Positions 17,326 through 25,472 of a DNA stretch of 64,000 nt are shown here, piece by piece. The stretch is from Polyangiaceae bacterium. GTDB taxonomy: Bacteria > Myxococcota_A > Polyangia > Polyangiales > Polyangiaceae. Each line of letters begins with the position of its first letter. The first letter of the stretch is position 1. The notes beneath the pieces were generated by a model that did not search any database, was not told the DNA's origin, and saw only the letters and a program-made list of their open reading frames with translations. A program made the translations under genes and the position numbers. Location: positions 283,979 to 347,978 of the forward strand of contig JADJXL010000017.1 in NCBI GenBank assembly GCA_016715885.1. The letters are read 5' to 3'.

Positions 17326-18026
17326 GATGACGCTCCAGCCCGGCACCATCGATCGACGGCAAGTACCGGATCATTCGGATGCTCGGCAAGGGCGGCATGG
17401 GCGAAGTCTACGAAGGCGAGAACGAGCGCATAAGGCGCCGCGTTGCCATCAAGGTGCTGCACTCGGAAGCGTCTCAGCAAGCCGACCTCGTGCAGCGATT
17501 CGAGCGGGAAGCTCAAGCAGCCGGTCGTATCGGGTCGCCGCATATCGTCGAGGTGCTCGATCTGGGCTGTCTCGTCGCGGGCGAACGCTTCATGGTGATG
17601 GAGTACTTGGACGGCGAAAGCCTCGGTGCCCGCATCAAGAGCCGCCAGCGTCTTTCGCCGCATGAGCTGGCGCCGATCCTTCACGCACTGCTCGAAGGAC
17701 TCGCCTCTGCTCACGATGCGCACATCATCCATCGCGATCTGAAGCACAACGTCTTCTTGGTGAAGACAAAAACCCAGAACGACTTCGTCAAGATTCTGGA
17801 CTTCGGCGTTTTGTTCGGAACTCTGTTCATCGCCGTGTGCGCGCTGCTCGTGTACACGTTTTTCTTCGACCAACCGACCGCCGTCGTCGCAGCACCACCA
17901 CCTTTGCCATCGCAGGCTGCTGCGAGCGCCGCACCCAAAAATGTGGCCGACGCCGCCCCTGGAAACTCGGCCGATGCCGCGCCTTTCCCCAGCGCAAAAA
18001 GTGCCAGCGACTCGACGCCAATGTGA
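17326..18026 (+). pseudogene. Ser/Thr protein kinase remnant: N-terminal frameshift and missing C-lobe
   Basis: The reading begins ATG at 17326 (MTLQPGTID) and should continue into DGKYRIIRMLGKGGMGEVYE, but ATCGATCG at 17348-17355 looks like a 4-bp tandem duplication that breaks the frame. After it, Gly-loop (GKGGMGEVYEG), VAIK lysine, HRDLKHNV catalytic loop and DFG are intact. Directly after DFG (about 17808) the protein jumps to a transmembrane segment (VLFGTLFIAVCALLVYTFFF) and an Ala/Pro-rich tail. The activation segment, APE motif and helical C-lobe are missing, which points to an internal deletion of roughly 400 bp or more. With both lesions it should not be an active kinase. From 17379 on the frame is open (215 residues), so a short membrane pseudokinase could still be made. 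Confidence 0.8.
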
Positions 18027-18044
18027 CTCGATCGCCGTTCGTCT

Positions 18045-19400
18045 CTACCGCACGACCGTGTAGAACGTGGCCTTGTCCCGACGAACCCTCAGCAAAAGCC
18101 TGCCATCGTCCGCAGCTTTCCTGATGTCGGCCGCCGAGGGCAAACGCGTGAAGTCGACTTCGAGGATGACGTCACCCGCCTTCAGCCCTGCCCGAGCCGC
18201 TGGTGAATCGGGAGAGATCGCCGCGACTTGTGCAATCGATTTGCCGTTGCCAGCATCGACGTCACGAAGCGCGAGCCCAAGCCCCGCGGGCCGAGAGGTC
18301 GGTTTCTGCACCTCGAGCGCCTTCGGAACCGCTTCCTTGCGCGCTTCGAGCGTTACTTTGGTTTGGTAACGTTTGCCCCCACGAACCACTTCCATCGGCA
18401 GAACTTCGCCGACGTCGTGCAAGAACGTCTCGCGAATGATGTCCTGCGCATCGCCCACGACACGCGTGCCAATCTTCGTGATCACATCACCAGGCTCGAG
18501 ATGCGCTCGTGCTGCAGGTCCGTCGGCGATGACCATGTTCACGAGCGCGCCGGACGACGGCGTGTTCGGAATTTCTGCGGCGAGCTGCGGCGTCAAATCT
18601 TGCAACCCGATGCCGATCCAAGCGCGCGTCACGTGGCCCGTCTTCAGGATCTGCGTCGCCACGCGCCGAGCGATGTTGGATGGTACCGCCAGGCCGATGC
18701 CTTGACCTTTGCTCACGATCATCGTGTTGATCCCGAGGACTTGACCGTCGAGGTTCACGAGAGGACCGCCGGAATTGCCAGGATTGATGCTCGCATCCGT
18801 CTGCAAATAGTCCTCGATCGCGTTCATCCCCACGCCAGCTCGGCCCTTTGCGCTGAGCACGCCTGTCGTGACCGTGTGACCCAGCCCGAAGGGTGAACCG
18901 ATGGCGACGACCCATTCGCCCACGCGTGCTGCATCGCTGTCGGCAAACGACGCTGCGGCGAGGTTTTTCGCGTCCACTCGAAGCACGGCAAGATCCGTCG
19001 CTGGATCGCGCCCGACGACACGCGCGGCAAACGCGCGACCATCCTTGAACCGCACCGTGATGGCGCGCGCTTCTTCGATGACGTGGTTGTTCGTGAGAAT
19101 GGCACCGTCGGACGAGAAGATGACACCCGAGCCCATGCCCCGGGCGACGGCGTCTTGCTTGATCCAGCGCGTGGCCGTTGCTTCGGGTTTGGCGACCGAA
19201 ACCTCGATTTGCACCACCGCTGGGCTCACTTTTTCAGCAACTTCGACGAATGCGTCCCCGAGCGCTCGGATCTGCGCTGTCGATGGCGCAACCGTCGCCG
19301 GTGAGCGGGCCGGCGGTGCCGTTTGAGCTCGAACGGATGTCGTCATCGAACAGAGCCCGATCGTCACGAGCGTCGACGCGAGCATGAAGTAGGGGCGCAT
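18045..19400 (-). CDS. Do/HtrA-family periplasmic serine protease with two PDZ domains
   Basis: DegP/HtrA-type protease for envelope protein quality control. The start is the ATG at 19400, preceded by GGAGG at 4-nt spacing; upstream in-frame sequence is not conserved. A signal peptide (YFMLASTLVTIGLCSMTTSVRA) is followed by a trypsin-like domain with H106 (LTNNHVIEEA), D136 (RDPATDLAVLRVD) and S210 (INPGNSGGPLVN). Two PDZ domains follow, roughly 250-345 and 365-445 (the second from GLGLALRDVDAGNGKSIAQV). At 451 residues the length is normal. It stands alone on the minus strand, convergent with the kinase remnant. Confidence 0.95.
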   Translation of the reverse strand: MRPYFMLASTLVTIGLCSMTTSVRAQTAPPARSPATVAPSTAQIRALGDAFVEVAEKVSPAVVQIEVSVAKPEATATRWIKQDAVARGMGSGVIFSSDGAILTNNHVIEEARAITVRFKDGRAFAARVVGRDPATDLAVLRVDAKNLAAASFADSDAARVGEWVVAIGSPFGLGHTVTTGVLSAKGRAGVGMNAIEDYLQTDASINPGNSGGPLVNLDGQVLGINTMIVSKGQGIGLAVPSNIARRVATQILKTGHVTRAWIGIGLQDLTPQLAAEIPNTPSSGALVNMVIADGPAARAHLEPGDVITKIGTRVVGDAQDIIRETFLHDVGEVLPMEVVRGGKRYQTKVTLEARKEAVPKALEVQKPTSRPAGLGLALRDVDAGNGKSIAQVAAISPDSPAARAGLKAGDVILEVDFTRLPSAADIRKAADDGRLLLRVRRDKATFYTVVR

Positions 19401-19523
19401 CGTTCCTCCGATATCAAACGGCCTCGAGCATCGAGAACGTCGTGATCCCCGAACGGACGGTCGGGGTACGAGAGCTCCCATGATGAATCCATCGAGCCGC
19501 GGGCGCAGCTAGCAACCGCGACG

Positions 19524-20333
19524 TCAGCGTTGTTCGCCATCCGGCCAGGGTGAAGATCCCTCGTCGGATAACGCCATGGACATCAAGTAAAGCCCTTCGG
19601 GTGGCGCCGTGATGCCCAGGTCATCGCGCCTTTGCGACGCAAGCGCGCGCGATATCGCTCCAGGCACTCGCCTCTTGCGTGCAACGTCCATCAGCGTGCC
19701 CACCAGGATGCGCACCATGTTGTGCATGAACGCGTTGCCCTCGACGTCGATTCGCACGATGCGCGGATCGGCCGCATCGATCTCGACGGACAACCGATCG
19801 ATCGTACGAACCGTGTTCACCCGCTGATCGGCGCTCGAGCGAAACGCGGCAAAGTCATGCGTCCCGACCGCCAAACTCGCTTCACTGGCCGCTCTTTGCA
19901 CCGCGGCGTCGTCCAGCCCTTCGACGCGCCAAGCGCGACCTTCGAGGAATGGATCGCGCAGTTTGTCGCGCAAAACAATGTAGCGGTAACACTTCTTCTT
20001 GCTCTCGAAGCGCGGGACGAATCCTCGCGGAACGAGCGCCGCACGCCGGATGGCAATCTCCGGGGGCAAACGGCGCGCCGTGGCGAGCACCCAGCCTCGA
20101 GGAGGAATGTCGCGCTCGGGATCGAAAGCGACACGCTGGCCGTACGCATGGACGCCCGAATCGGTGCGGCTTGCGCCGCGCACTTCACGAATGGATGGGT
20201 CGACATCACGGAGCGCTGCGAGCAGCTCGCCGGCAACCGTGCGTTGTCCAGGCTGAGGGACAAACCCTGCAAAGGGCCGACCGTCGTAGGCGACCGTGAG
20301 AAGTATGCCGGCGGTCGTTTCGAGCGAGCTCAA
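19524..20333 (-). CDS. truA: tRNA pseudouridine(38-40) synthase TruA
   Basis: Isomerises uridines 38-40 in the tRNA anticodon stem-loop. The catalytic aspartate is D58 in GASRTDSGVHAYG; VAYDGRPFAGFVPQPGQRTV near the N-terminus and GNAFMHNMVRILVGTLMDV near the C-terminus are family signatures, and the 269-residue length is typical. The only sensible start is a TTG at 20333 that directly follows the TAG of the upstream Cys-rich gene (20334-20336), implying translation by termination-reinitiation. A long plus-strand open frame here is a shadow. Confidence 0.94.
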   Translation of the reverse strand: MSSLETTAGILLTVAYDGRPFAGFVPQPGQRTVAGELLAALRDVDPSIREVRGASRTDSGVHAYGQRVAFDPERDIPPRGWVLATARRLPPEIAIRRAALVPRGFVPRFESKKKCYRYIVLRDKLRDPFLEGRAWRVEGLDDAAVQRAASEASLAVGTHDFAAFRSSADQRVNTVRTIDRLSVEIDAADPRIVRIDVEGNAFMHNMVRILVGTLMDVARKRRVPGAISRALASQRRDDLGITAPPEGLYLMSMALSDEGSSPWPDGEQR

Positions 20334-20675
20334 CTAGTTGCTTCCGCCGCCACCACCGCCGCCGCCGCTGCTGCTCGTTCCACCGGTCGGCGCGGGGCCT
20401 GCACCGTAGCCATAGAGGCACGCTTCGAGCTCGAAGCTCGTAAGGCCTTCGCAACACTGCGTCGGATTGACGACCTGGCCGCCTTTGATGCAAAGCGCGA
20501 ATGGGTTGCAGCCGTTGTCGACGGCGTCGTGCTTTTTCCCGTCGACATCCTGGACGCAGTCGGGCGTCGTGCCCTCGGGATCCGCACACGCTTCGGCGCC
20601 GCAAAGCAGCAGAGCGAACGCGGAGACCAGCAGCAAAGCCTTACCAAAGCCGAACGAAAGGGCAGCGGGTTTCAT
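20334..20675 (-). CDS. small secreted Cys-rich protein with Gly tail
   Basis: About 113 residues starting MKPAALSFGFGKALLLVSAF. A hydrophobic signal segment ends near FALLLCGAEAC, which could be a lipoprotein site, although neither Cys sits in a perfect lipobox. The mature part has about six cysteines (TTPDCVQDVDGKK, NGCNPFALC, PTQCCEGLTSFELEACLYG) and ends in a Ser/Gly-rich tail (GGTSSSGGGGGGGGSN). No known domain is recognised. It is directly coupled to truA, probably fortuitously. The short Cys-rich plus low-complexity layout recurs in the lipoprotein at 25079. Confidence 0.7.
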   Translation of the reverse strand: MKPAALSFGFGKALLLVSAFALLLCGAEACADPEGTTPDCVQDVDGKKHDAVDNGCNPFALCIKGGQVVNPTQCCEGLTSFELEACLYGYGAGPAPTGGTSSSGGGGGGGGSN

Positions 20676-20742
20676 CGAGGTCTCGTCCATGGGCGGGAGG
20701 AAAAGAGCGCGTCGAGGTTACCGCTCGTCGCGCTTCCCTACC

Positions 20743-21372
20743 TTACCCATCCGCACCGCCGGAGGAAACGTCCTCGCGCACGCCTTCGTGCAAGTCGTCT
20801 GCCGCTGATGCGTCATCGGGCCGTGCCGCCCCGACCAAATAGAACGAAAGCGACGTATCGCCGTAGCGACGCGTTGCTTGCCAGACGAATGCCTTCACAG
20901 CAGGCGCTGGATCCCGACTCGCATGTTCGAGCACGACGCGAGCGTCGTCTGCACAGAGCCCTCCTGCGGCAGCAAGCTCGAGCGCAATGGCGGCTTCGGC
21001 AAGGTCTGCGTACGGCGGATCGACCAGCACGAGATCGAAAGGACCTTGCGACGACAAACCTCGAACGGCGCGAAGCACGGGGCTCGCCACGACGGTGCTC
21101 GATGCGTTCAATCCGAGCGTTTCCAGGTTGCGACGAAGCGGCGCGAGAGCAGGCCGTGCATTTTCGACAAACACGGCGCGGGCAGCTCCTCGAGACAATG
21201 CTTCGATACCGAGAGCACCGGTGCCGGCGTAAAGGTCGAGCACCACGGCGCCGCTCACGTCACCGAGCACATTGAAGAGCGCTTCGCGTACGCGATCGCT
21301 CGTGGGGCGCGTGCCGTGGCCTTTGGGCGCAACGAGTGAGCGCCCGCGTAAGGCGCCCGCGATCACGCGCAT
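20743..21372 (-). CDS. rsmD: 16S rRNA (guanine(966)-N(2))-methyltransferase RsmD
   Basis: SAM-dependent enzyme that methylates G966 of 16S rRNA. It starts with the family signature MRVIAGALRGRSLVAPKG. Then come TRPTSDRVREALFNVL, the SAM-binding motif VLDLYAGTGALGIEALSRGA, and the catalytic VLVDPPYADL. At 209 residues it has the usual size plus a short Asp/Ala-rich tail. It lies on the minus strand between the PEGA protein gene (16 bp upstream) and the Cys-rich gene. Confidence 0.95.
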   Translation of the reverse strand: MRVIAGALRGRSLVAPKGHGTRPTSDRVREALFNVLGDVSGAVVLDLYAGTGALGIEALSRGAARAVFVENARPALAPLRRNLETLGLNASSTVVASPVLRAVRGLSSQGPFDLVLVDPPYADLAEAAIALELAAAGGLCADDARVVLEHASRDPAPAVKAFVWQATRRYGDTSLSFYLVGAARPDDASAADDLHEGVREDVSSGGADG

Positions 21373-21387
21373 GGCTTGTCCGGATGA

Positions 21388-22563
21388 TCAGAACTGGAAA
21401 CCGACATCCACCTTGACGGCAGTTTGACTCACCCGCGGAAGAACCATGAGCCCCATCGCGGGTTTTTCCTTCGAACGCGTGCCGCTCGTGGCGACGAGGA
21501 AGATGCCGGCGCCCGCAGCAACGGCGGCGAGCGGGTAGAAGACGAGTTGCAAAAGCTCGGCTGTGCTGCCCGGTTCGCAGTAGTTGGTCAAAATCGTTTC
21601 TTTTTCCTCGGGCGTGAATTCCGGTGCTCCACCGACCGGCTTGCTCGCCGTATCCGTGCCATTCGCGATGTCACAGACGTTTGACGTCGTTGCATAACGT
21701 TGGCGAAATGCCGAATAGTCAGCGTCCTTGTTGAGCCCGTCGACCTTGGCCGTCCCCACGACGCCGAGCGCGCCGAAACCGACGCCCGCACCAATCGCAA
21801 TGAAACCGCCAATCCGCTTCCAGTTTGTCGGAGTCTTATCGCCCACGGCAACGGGAACGACCGTCACGTCCGTTGGTGCGTTGGGTTTTACCGTGATTTC
21901 CGAAATCATGTCCGCATATCCGGGCGCTTTCACGATGAGCTCATGTTTGCCCGAGGGAACGAAAAACGTTCCTTGGCCACCGGTGAGCGCGCCGAGGGGT
22001 TGTCCATCGACGAACACCTGACCAGCAATGCCGCCAGCGCTCACTTTCACCTCGCCCTTGGGCGGGCCATCCGTGAGCTTCATGATGGCGTCCATCGCCA
22101 CCTTTTTCAGCGCATCGTCCTGTGCTTCGGTGAGGTTCGCGCTGTAGTCGACTTTGAACGAAGTCGTGCCCTTTCCACGCACCCAAAAGCTCAGCTCTCC
22201 GACGACATTGTTGCTCTTACCCTTCGAGATCACGCCCCAGACGTACCTGTCGGCACGGATCTGATCGGCGATTCGAGATTGGCATCCTGCATCGGGAGGC
22301 TCGGGGCACTTCAGCGATAGCGTGAGCACTTCGAGCGAGTAGTCGCCTTCGGCTTGAGACCAGCCGGGCATCGCACGAACGGCTTGGCGGAGGGCTTTCG
22401 TGAGCGCCTCGGCTTGGTCGTCCGCGTCCATGGTTTGGACCGAGATGACGTGGATCGGCAGCGTATCCGGACCCGGCTCGGCCGCCTCCACAGGCGCGGT
22501 GAACATCGACGCAGACAGCACGAGGGCCGTTGCAAAACCGTATTGGGGTACGCGCATGATCAT
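21388..22563 (-). CDS. secreted/membrane protein with PEGA domain
   Basis: About 391 residues from the ATG at 22563 (ATG 22557 or 22581 are alternatives; GAGAGA lies just upstream of 22557). A signal peptide (VPQYGFATALVLSASMFTAP, then VEAAEP) is followed by a region that may bind a partner (about 30-190). A PEGA domain follows (GQVFVDGQPLGALTGGQGTF, then PSGKHELIVKAPGYADM). Two hydrophobic stretches come next (GGFIAIGAGVGFGALGVVG and LVFYPLAAVAAGAGIFLVA) flanking a Cys-containing loop. It ends in an aromatic VDVGFQF, the kind of end found on outer-membrane-associated proteins. PEGA domains are thought to be surface or S-layer-like modules. The exact role is unknown. Confidence 0.8.
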   Translation of the reverse strand: MIMRVPQYGFATALVLSASMFTAPVEAAEPGPDTLPIHVISVQTMDADDQAEALTKALRQAVRAMPGWSQAEGDYSLEVLTLSLKCPEPPDAGCQSRIADQIRADRYVWGVISKGKSNNVVGELSFWVRGKGTTSFKVDYSANLTEAQDDALKKVAMDAIMKLTDGPPKGEVKVSAGGIAGQVFVDGQPLGALTGGQGTFFVPSGKHELIVKAPGYADMISEITVKPNAPTDVTVVPVAVGDKTPTNWKRIGGFIAIGAGVGFGALGVVGTAKVDGLNKDADYSAFRQRYATTSNVCDIANGTDTASKPVGGAPEFTPEEKETILTNYCEPGSTAELLQLVFYPLAAVAAGAGIFLVATSGTRSKEKPAMGLMVLPRVSQTAVKVDVGFQF

Positions 22564-22687
22564 TCTCTCGCTCAAACTCATGGGCGAGACAACGTTAGCC
22601 TCCATTGGACTCGTTTCGCAATTACGCGGTGAAAGGATCGCGAAAACTAACGCCGCGTCAGTGCTTTGACGCTCATTCGAGGGATAC

Positions 22688-22724
22688 GTGAGGGCGTTTT
22701 GCAGCAGCCGCAAAACGCCCTCAC
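22688..22724 (-). terminator. strong hairpin at the end of the purN-oxidoreductase operon
   Basis: Perfect 15-bp inverted repeat GTGAGGGCGTTTTGC / GCAAAACGCCCTCAC with a 7-nt loop. Its outer edge overlaps the stop codon of the oxidoreductase gene on the minus strand. No U-tract follows, but stem strength and position make a transcription terminator the best reading. Confidence 0.75.
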
Positions 22725-24304
22725 CCGAACTCGACCTTGCTCCACATGTCACGCCGCATGCGCTCTTTGCGCCGGTCGGTTCTCGTCACGAGGCGCGCGG
22801 CGCCCCACGCGGCGAGCAGTTGCCCCTCTTGCCCGAGGCCAGGCAAAACACTGCGTCCCACCAAAAGCGTGCGCTCGATGGGACCTCGAATCGGTTCGCC
22901 TCCCAGGCCCAAATACCCGGGCGGGTCGACGTCGAGCTGCCGAACCATCGGCTCGGATGCGGCTCCTGCTCCAGAGCGGCTCCATTTGTCCGCCATGTGC
23001 AGACGTCCGTCTTCGCATACCCACGGCGGCAAACCATCGTGCACAGAATCGACCACGCGCAGGTGCCGCTCGAGAAACGGCAGCTCCGAACAAAGCGTCG
23101 AAAGCACGACCTCACGCATCTGACCCATGGGCACCGGACTTCGATCGGGCACGAGCACTTCGGCCACGAGCAGCGATTCTCCAGGCGCACCGGCGTGACG
23201 TTGAAGGTGAATCACGGGGCGCATGGCGAGCGTCGACGCGCTGGATCGCGACACGGGCATACCCACACGCGCCGGACGCGAAGGCTGACGATCGGCAGGC
23301 AAGACGAAACATTCGACGCCGAGCGGCGCGGGCAAACCCGCGTCCCGGACGCACAAGGACATGACGAACCGCCCTACGGACGACGTGATCCGCGGCCATT
23401 CCCGTTGCGCTCGCTTGTGTATCCCCTCGCCCTGCGAGAGCGCGGCGACGCCCTCACCATCGAGGTCCGTAATGATGAAATTCGCGCCCGTCGGTGCGTC
23501 GTCGCCATCGATGACAACGCCCGCCAAAGACCCTCGACGCATGTGCAAAGCGCGAGCGCGGCGGTCGAGCATGCAGCGCCCACCATGGGCTGCGATGCGC
23601 CCTTCGAGGAACCTTTCGAGCTCGTCCTCGCCGCCGTTCAACGCGTAAAGGCCGCGCGTGAAGGCACCATGCAAACGTGCCACGGCAAACGGAGGCGGGA
23701 GCGAGGCAAGGTTTGTCGCGAAGAGCACCGATGTCGTGACGACATTGCGAAAGAAATGTCCGCGAGGAAATTCGACGAGCAAGTCGGCATCGGGTTCGGC
23801 GCGAACGTACGGCAGCATCGCGGCATAACGACCGGTTTCGCGCCTCTCCCAAAACGTCCCCGGCGGCCATACGGCGTCGCGATCGAACGCGTCGTCCGCC
23901 GATCCATTGACGCGGGCAAGCTCCGCATAGAGGTCGTCGATCACCCGGCGCACCTCGGGCATTTCGCGATCGATCTCGCGTCCGAACAGCGCCATGTCGG
24001 GCGGAATGTCGAGCCGTCTTCGAGGCGCGAGCACTTGCATCATGGGTGACGCGAGCTGCACGAGACGATTCCACGTCTGCGTCTGCGCCAGCTCCGCGAG
24101 CATGCGCGTCCACGCGGGCGAGCTTGCGGCGAGCATCGTGAAGGCGCGGCGCTGCAGCGTGCGCTCGCCAATCTTGTAACTCGCAGGCCGCGCGCCTTGG
24201 CCGAGCACCAGGACCGTAAAGTCACGCCGCGCAAGCAAAGCAGCGGTCATGAGCGCACCGATCGATCGACCGAGCACGATGACGTCAAAGTATTTCGCCG
24301 TCAC
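22721..24304 (-). CDS. FAD-dependent oxidoreductase (phytoene-desaturase-like)
   Basis: 527 residues with an N-terminal dinucleotide-binding fold (FDVIVLGRSIGALMTAALLA then FTVLVLGQG, a variant of GxGxxG with Ser in place of the second Gly). A C-terminal FAD-closing motif reads ERTLLVGRSVLPGLGQEGQL. The overall layout matches the phytoene desaturase / NAD(P)-binding Rossmann amine-oxidase-like superfamily. The substrate is not apparent. Its start overlaps the purN stop by 4 bp, so both are co-transcribed, though the functional link is unclear. The N-terminal loop variant may weaken FAD binding or simply be divergent. Confidence 0.82.
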   Translation of the reverse strand: MTAKYFDVIVLGRSIGALMTAALLARRDFTVLVLGQGARPASYKIGERTLQRRAFTMLAASSPAWTRMLAELAQTQTWNRLVQLASPMMQVLAPRRRLDIPPDMALFGREIDREMPEVRRVIDDLYAELARVNGSADDAFDRDAVWPPGTFWERRETGRYAAMLPYVRAEPDADLLVEFPRGHFFRNVVTTSVLFATNLASLPPPFAVARLHGAFTRGLYALNGGEDELERFLEGRIAAHGGRCMLDRRARALHMRRGSLAGVVIDGDDAPTGANFIITDLDGEGVAALSQGEGIHKRAQREWPRITSSVGRFVMSLCVRDAGLPAPLGVECFVLPADRQPSRPARVGMPVSRSSASTLAMRPVIHLQRHAGAPGESLLVAEVLVPDRSPVPMGQMREVVLSTLCSELPFLERHLRVVDSVHDGLPPWVCEDGRLHMADKWSRSGAGAASEPMVRQLDVDPPGYLGLGGEPIRGPIERTLLVGRSVLPGLGQEGQLLAAWGAARLVTRTDRRKERMRRDMWSKVEFG

Positions 24305-25029
24305 GTCGAGTCCTCGGTGCGATGGCCAAGAAAAGCGTGTTCGACCCCGAGCGCCGCGGGCAAACCACCAAGGCGTGCGCGAATTCTATTTCCGTCACGA
24401 GGGTTTGTCTCGACGACGAGTTTGTCCTGCGCAATGGCCGACAACACGTGCACGAGCAGTTCGTGTTCACGATGGAGAATCCGTTCGGACAAACTTGCTT
24501 CGGTATCGTCTTCGAACACGGGCACGGCGGCTTGCCCGAGAATGGGACCGGTATCGGTGCCCGAATCGACGAGGTGCACGGTGCAGCCGGCAATCCGCAC
24601 GCCATGCGCGAGCGCTGCGGCTTGTGCGGATACGCCGGGAAACGCTGGCAAAAGCGATGGATGAATGTTGATGACGCGGTGCGGGAATGCGTCGAGCAGC
24701 ACGGGGGTGACGATGCGCATGAATCCGGCGAGCACGATCCATGAAGCGCCGTGCGTGCGCAGCGCATCGACCATCGCGGCATCGAAAGCTTGACGCGACT
24801 CGTAATCCTTGTGGTTCACCACGCGCGTCGGCACGCCTGCGGCTTCAGCACGAGCGATCCCCTGGACCCCGGGTCGGTTCGAAATGACGAGACGCACGCG
24901 GGCGTCGAGCTTCCCCGTGGCGATGGCGTCGAGGATGGCTTGGAGGTTGGATCCACGGCCAGAGATGAGGACACCGAGGTCGAGCGGCATGTGCGGGTGC
25001 ATCGTAGCCGAGGGGGCGGGGAACGCCAT
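24301..25029 (-). CDS. purN: phosphoribosylglycinamide formyltransferase
   Basis: GAR transformylase of purine synthesis, using 10-formyl-tetrahydrofolate. Seen are LGVLISGRGSNLQAILDAI (phosphate-binding N-terminus), IVLAGFMRIVTPVLLDAFP, the active-site block VINIHPSLLPAFPG with the catalytic Asn and His, and HLVDSGTDTGPILGQAAVPV with the catalytic Asp. The conserved core begins at PLDLGVLISG, so ATG 24990 or 25002 may be the real start rather than 25029. The C-terminus has a short family-typical extension. First gene of a two-gene operon with the FAD oxidoreductase. Confidence 0.95.
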   Translation of the reverse strand: MAFPAPSATMHPHMPLDLGVLISGRGSNLQAILDAIATGKLDARVRLVISNRPGVQGIARAEAAGVPTRVVNHKDYESRQAFDAAMVDALRTHGASWIVLAGFMRIVTPVLLDAFPHRVINIHPSLLPAFPGVSAQAAALAHGVRIAGCTVHLVDSGTDTGPILGQAAVPVFEDDTEASLSERILHREHELLVHVLSAIAQDKLVVETNPRDGNRIRARLGGLPAALGVEHAFLGHRTEDST

Positions 25030-25078
25030 TTTGCGGCCATCTCTTGTCGCGCTTGGCGAGCGCCCTCATAACGCGGCA

Positions 25079-25465
25079 ATGCTGCGTCCGTTCGGCTTCA
25101 TGCTCTTCGCACTGGTTCACGTTGCTTGCAGAGGAAGCGTCGTCGACCACACGAGCAGCACGGCGGGCGGTGGAGGAGGCGGTAGCGGCGGCGGTTCTTC
25201 CGGACCGCTCGAGTGCGGCGGCATGCCCACAGTTGGGCAGATCGTCACCGCATGCATGCCCATGGATGGCGATTACTGTTTGCCCGCGGAGACCTCACCG
25301 GGACTTCTGGTGGAACTGGCCAAGACAAACAAGGTTTGTGCGGAGACATCCCCCGGAGCGTGCTGCGACAAACCCGCTTATCGCCAGGTCGTGTGCGACC
25401 AACCTCCAGGCGTGAACGATTGTTGTTACGACGTCCATTACATCAACCCCGTGGTTTGCCCGTGA
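25079..25465 (+). CDS. small Cys-rich putative lipoprotein
   Basis: 128 residues beginning MLRPFGFMLFALVHVACRGS. A short signal with Cys at HVAC could serve as a lipidation site, although His at -3 is unusual. A Gly/Ser tract (about 30-42) links to a compact domain with ten or so cysteines (LECGGMPTVGQIVTACM, GACCDKPAYRQVVCDQ, NDCCYDVHYINPVVCP). No known family is recognised. The longer upstream frame is not conserved in composition and the ATG at 25079 starts the signal. The P450 gene follows 7 bp after the stop, suggesting a shared transcript. Confidence 0.72.
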   Translation: MLRPFGFMLFALVHVACRGSVVDHTSSTAGGGGGGSGGGSSGPLECGGMPTVGQIVTACMPMDGDYCLPAETSPGLLVELAKTNKVCAETSPGACCDKPAYRQVVCDQPPGVNDCCYDVHYINPVVCP

Positions 25466-25472
25466 GAACACA

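Noticed and set aside
19632..21275. 547-codon plus-strand frame across truA, the Cys-rich gene and rsmD
   Set aside because: Arg-rich shadow spanning three well-identified minus-strand genes.
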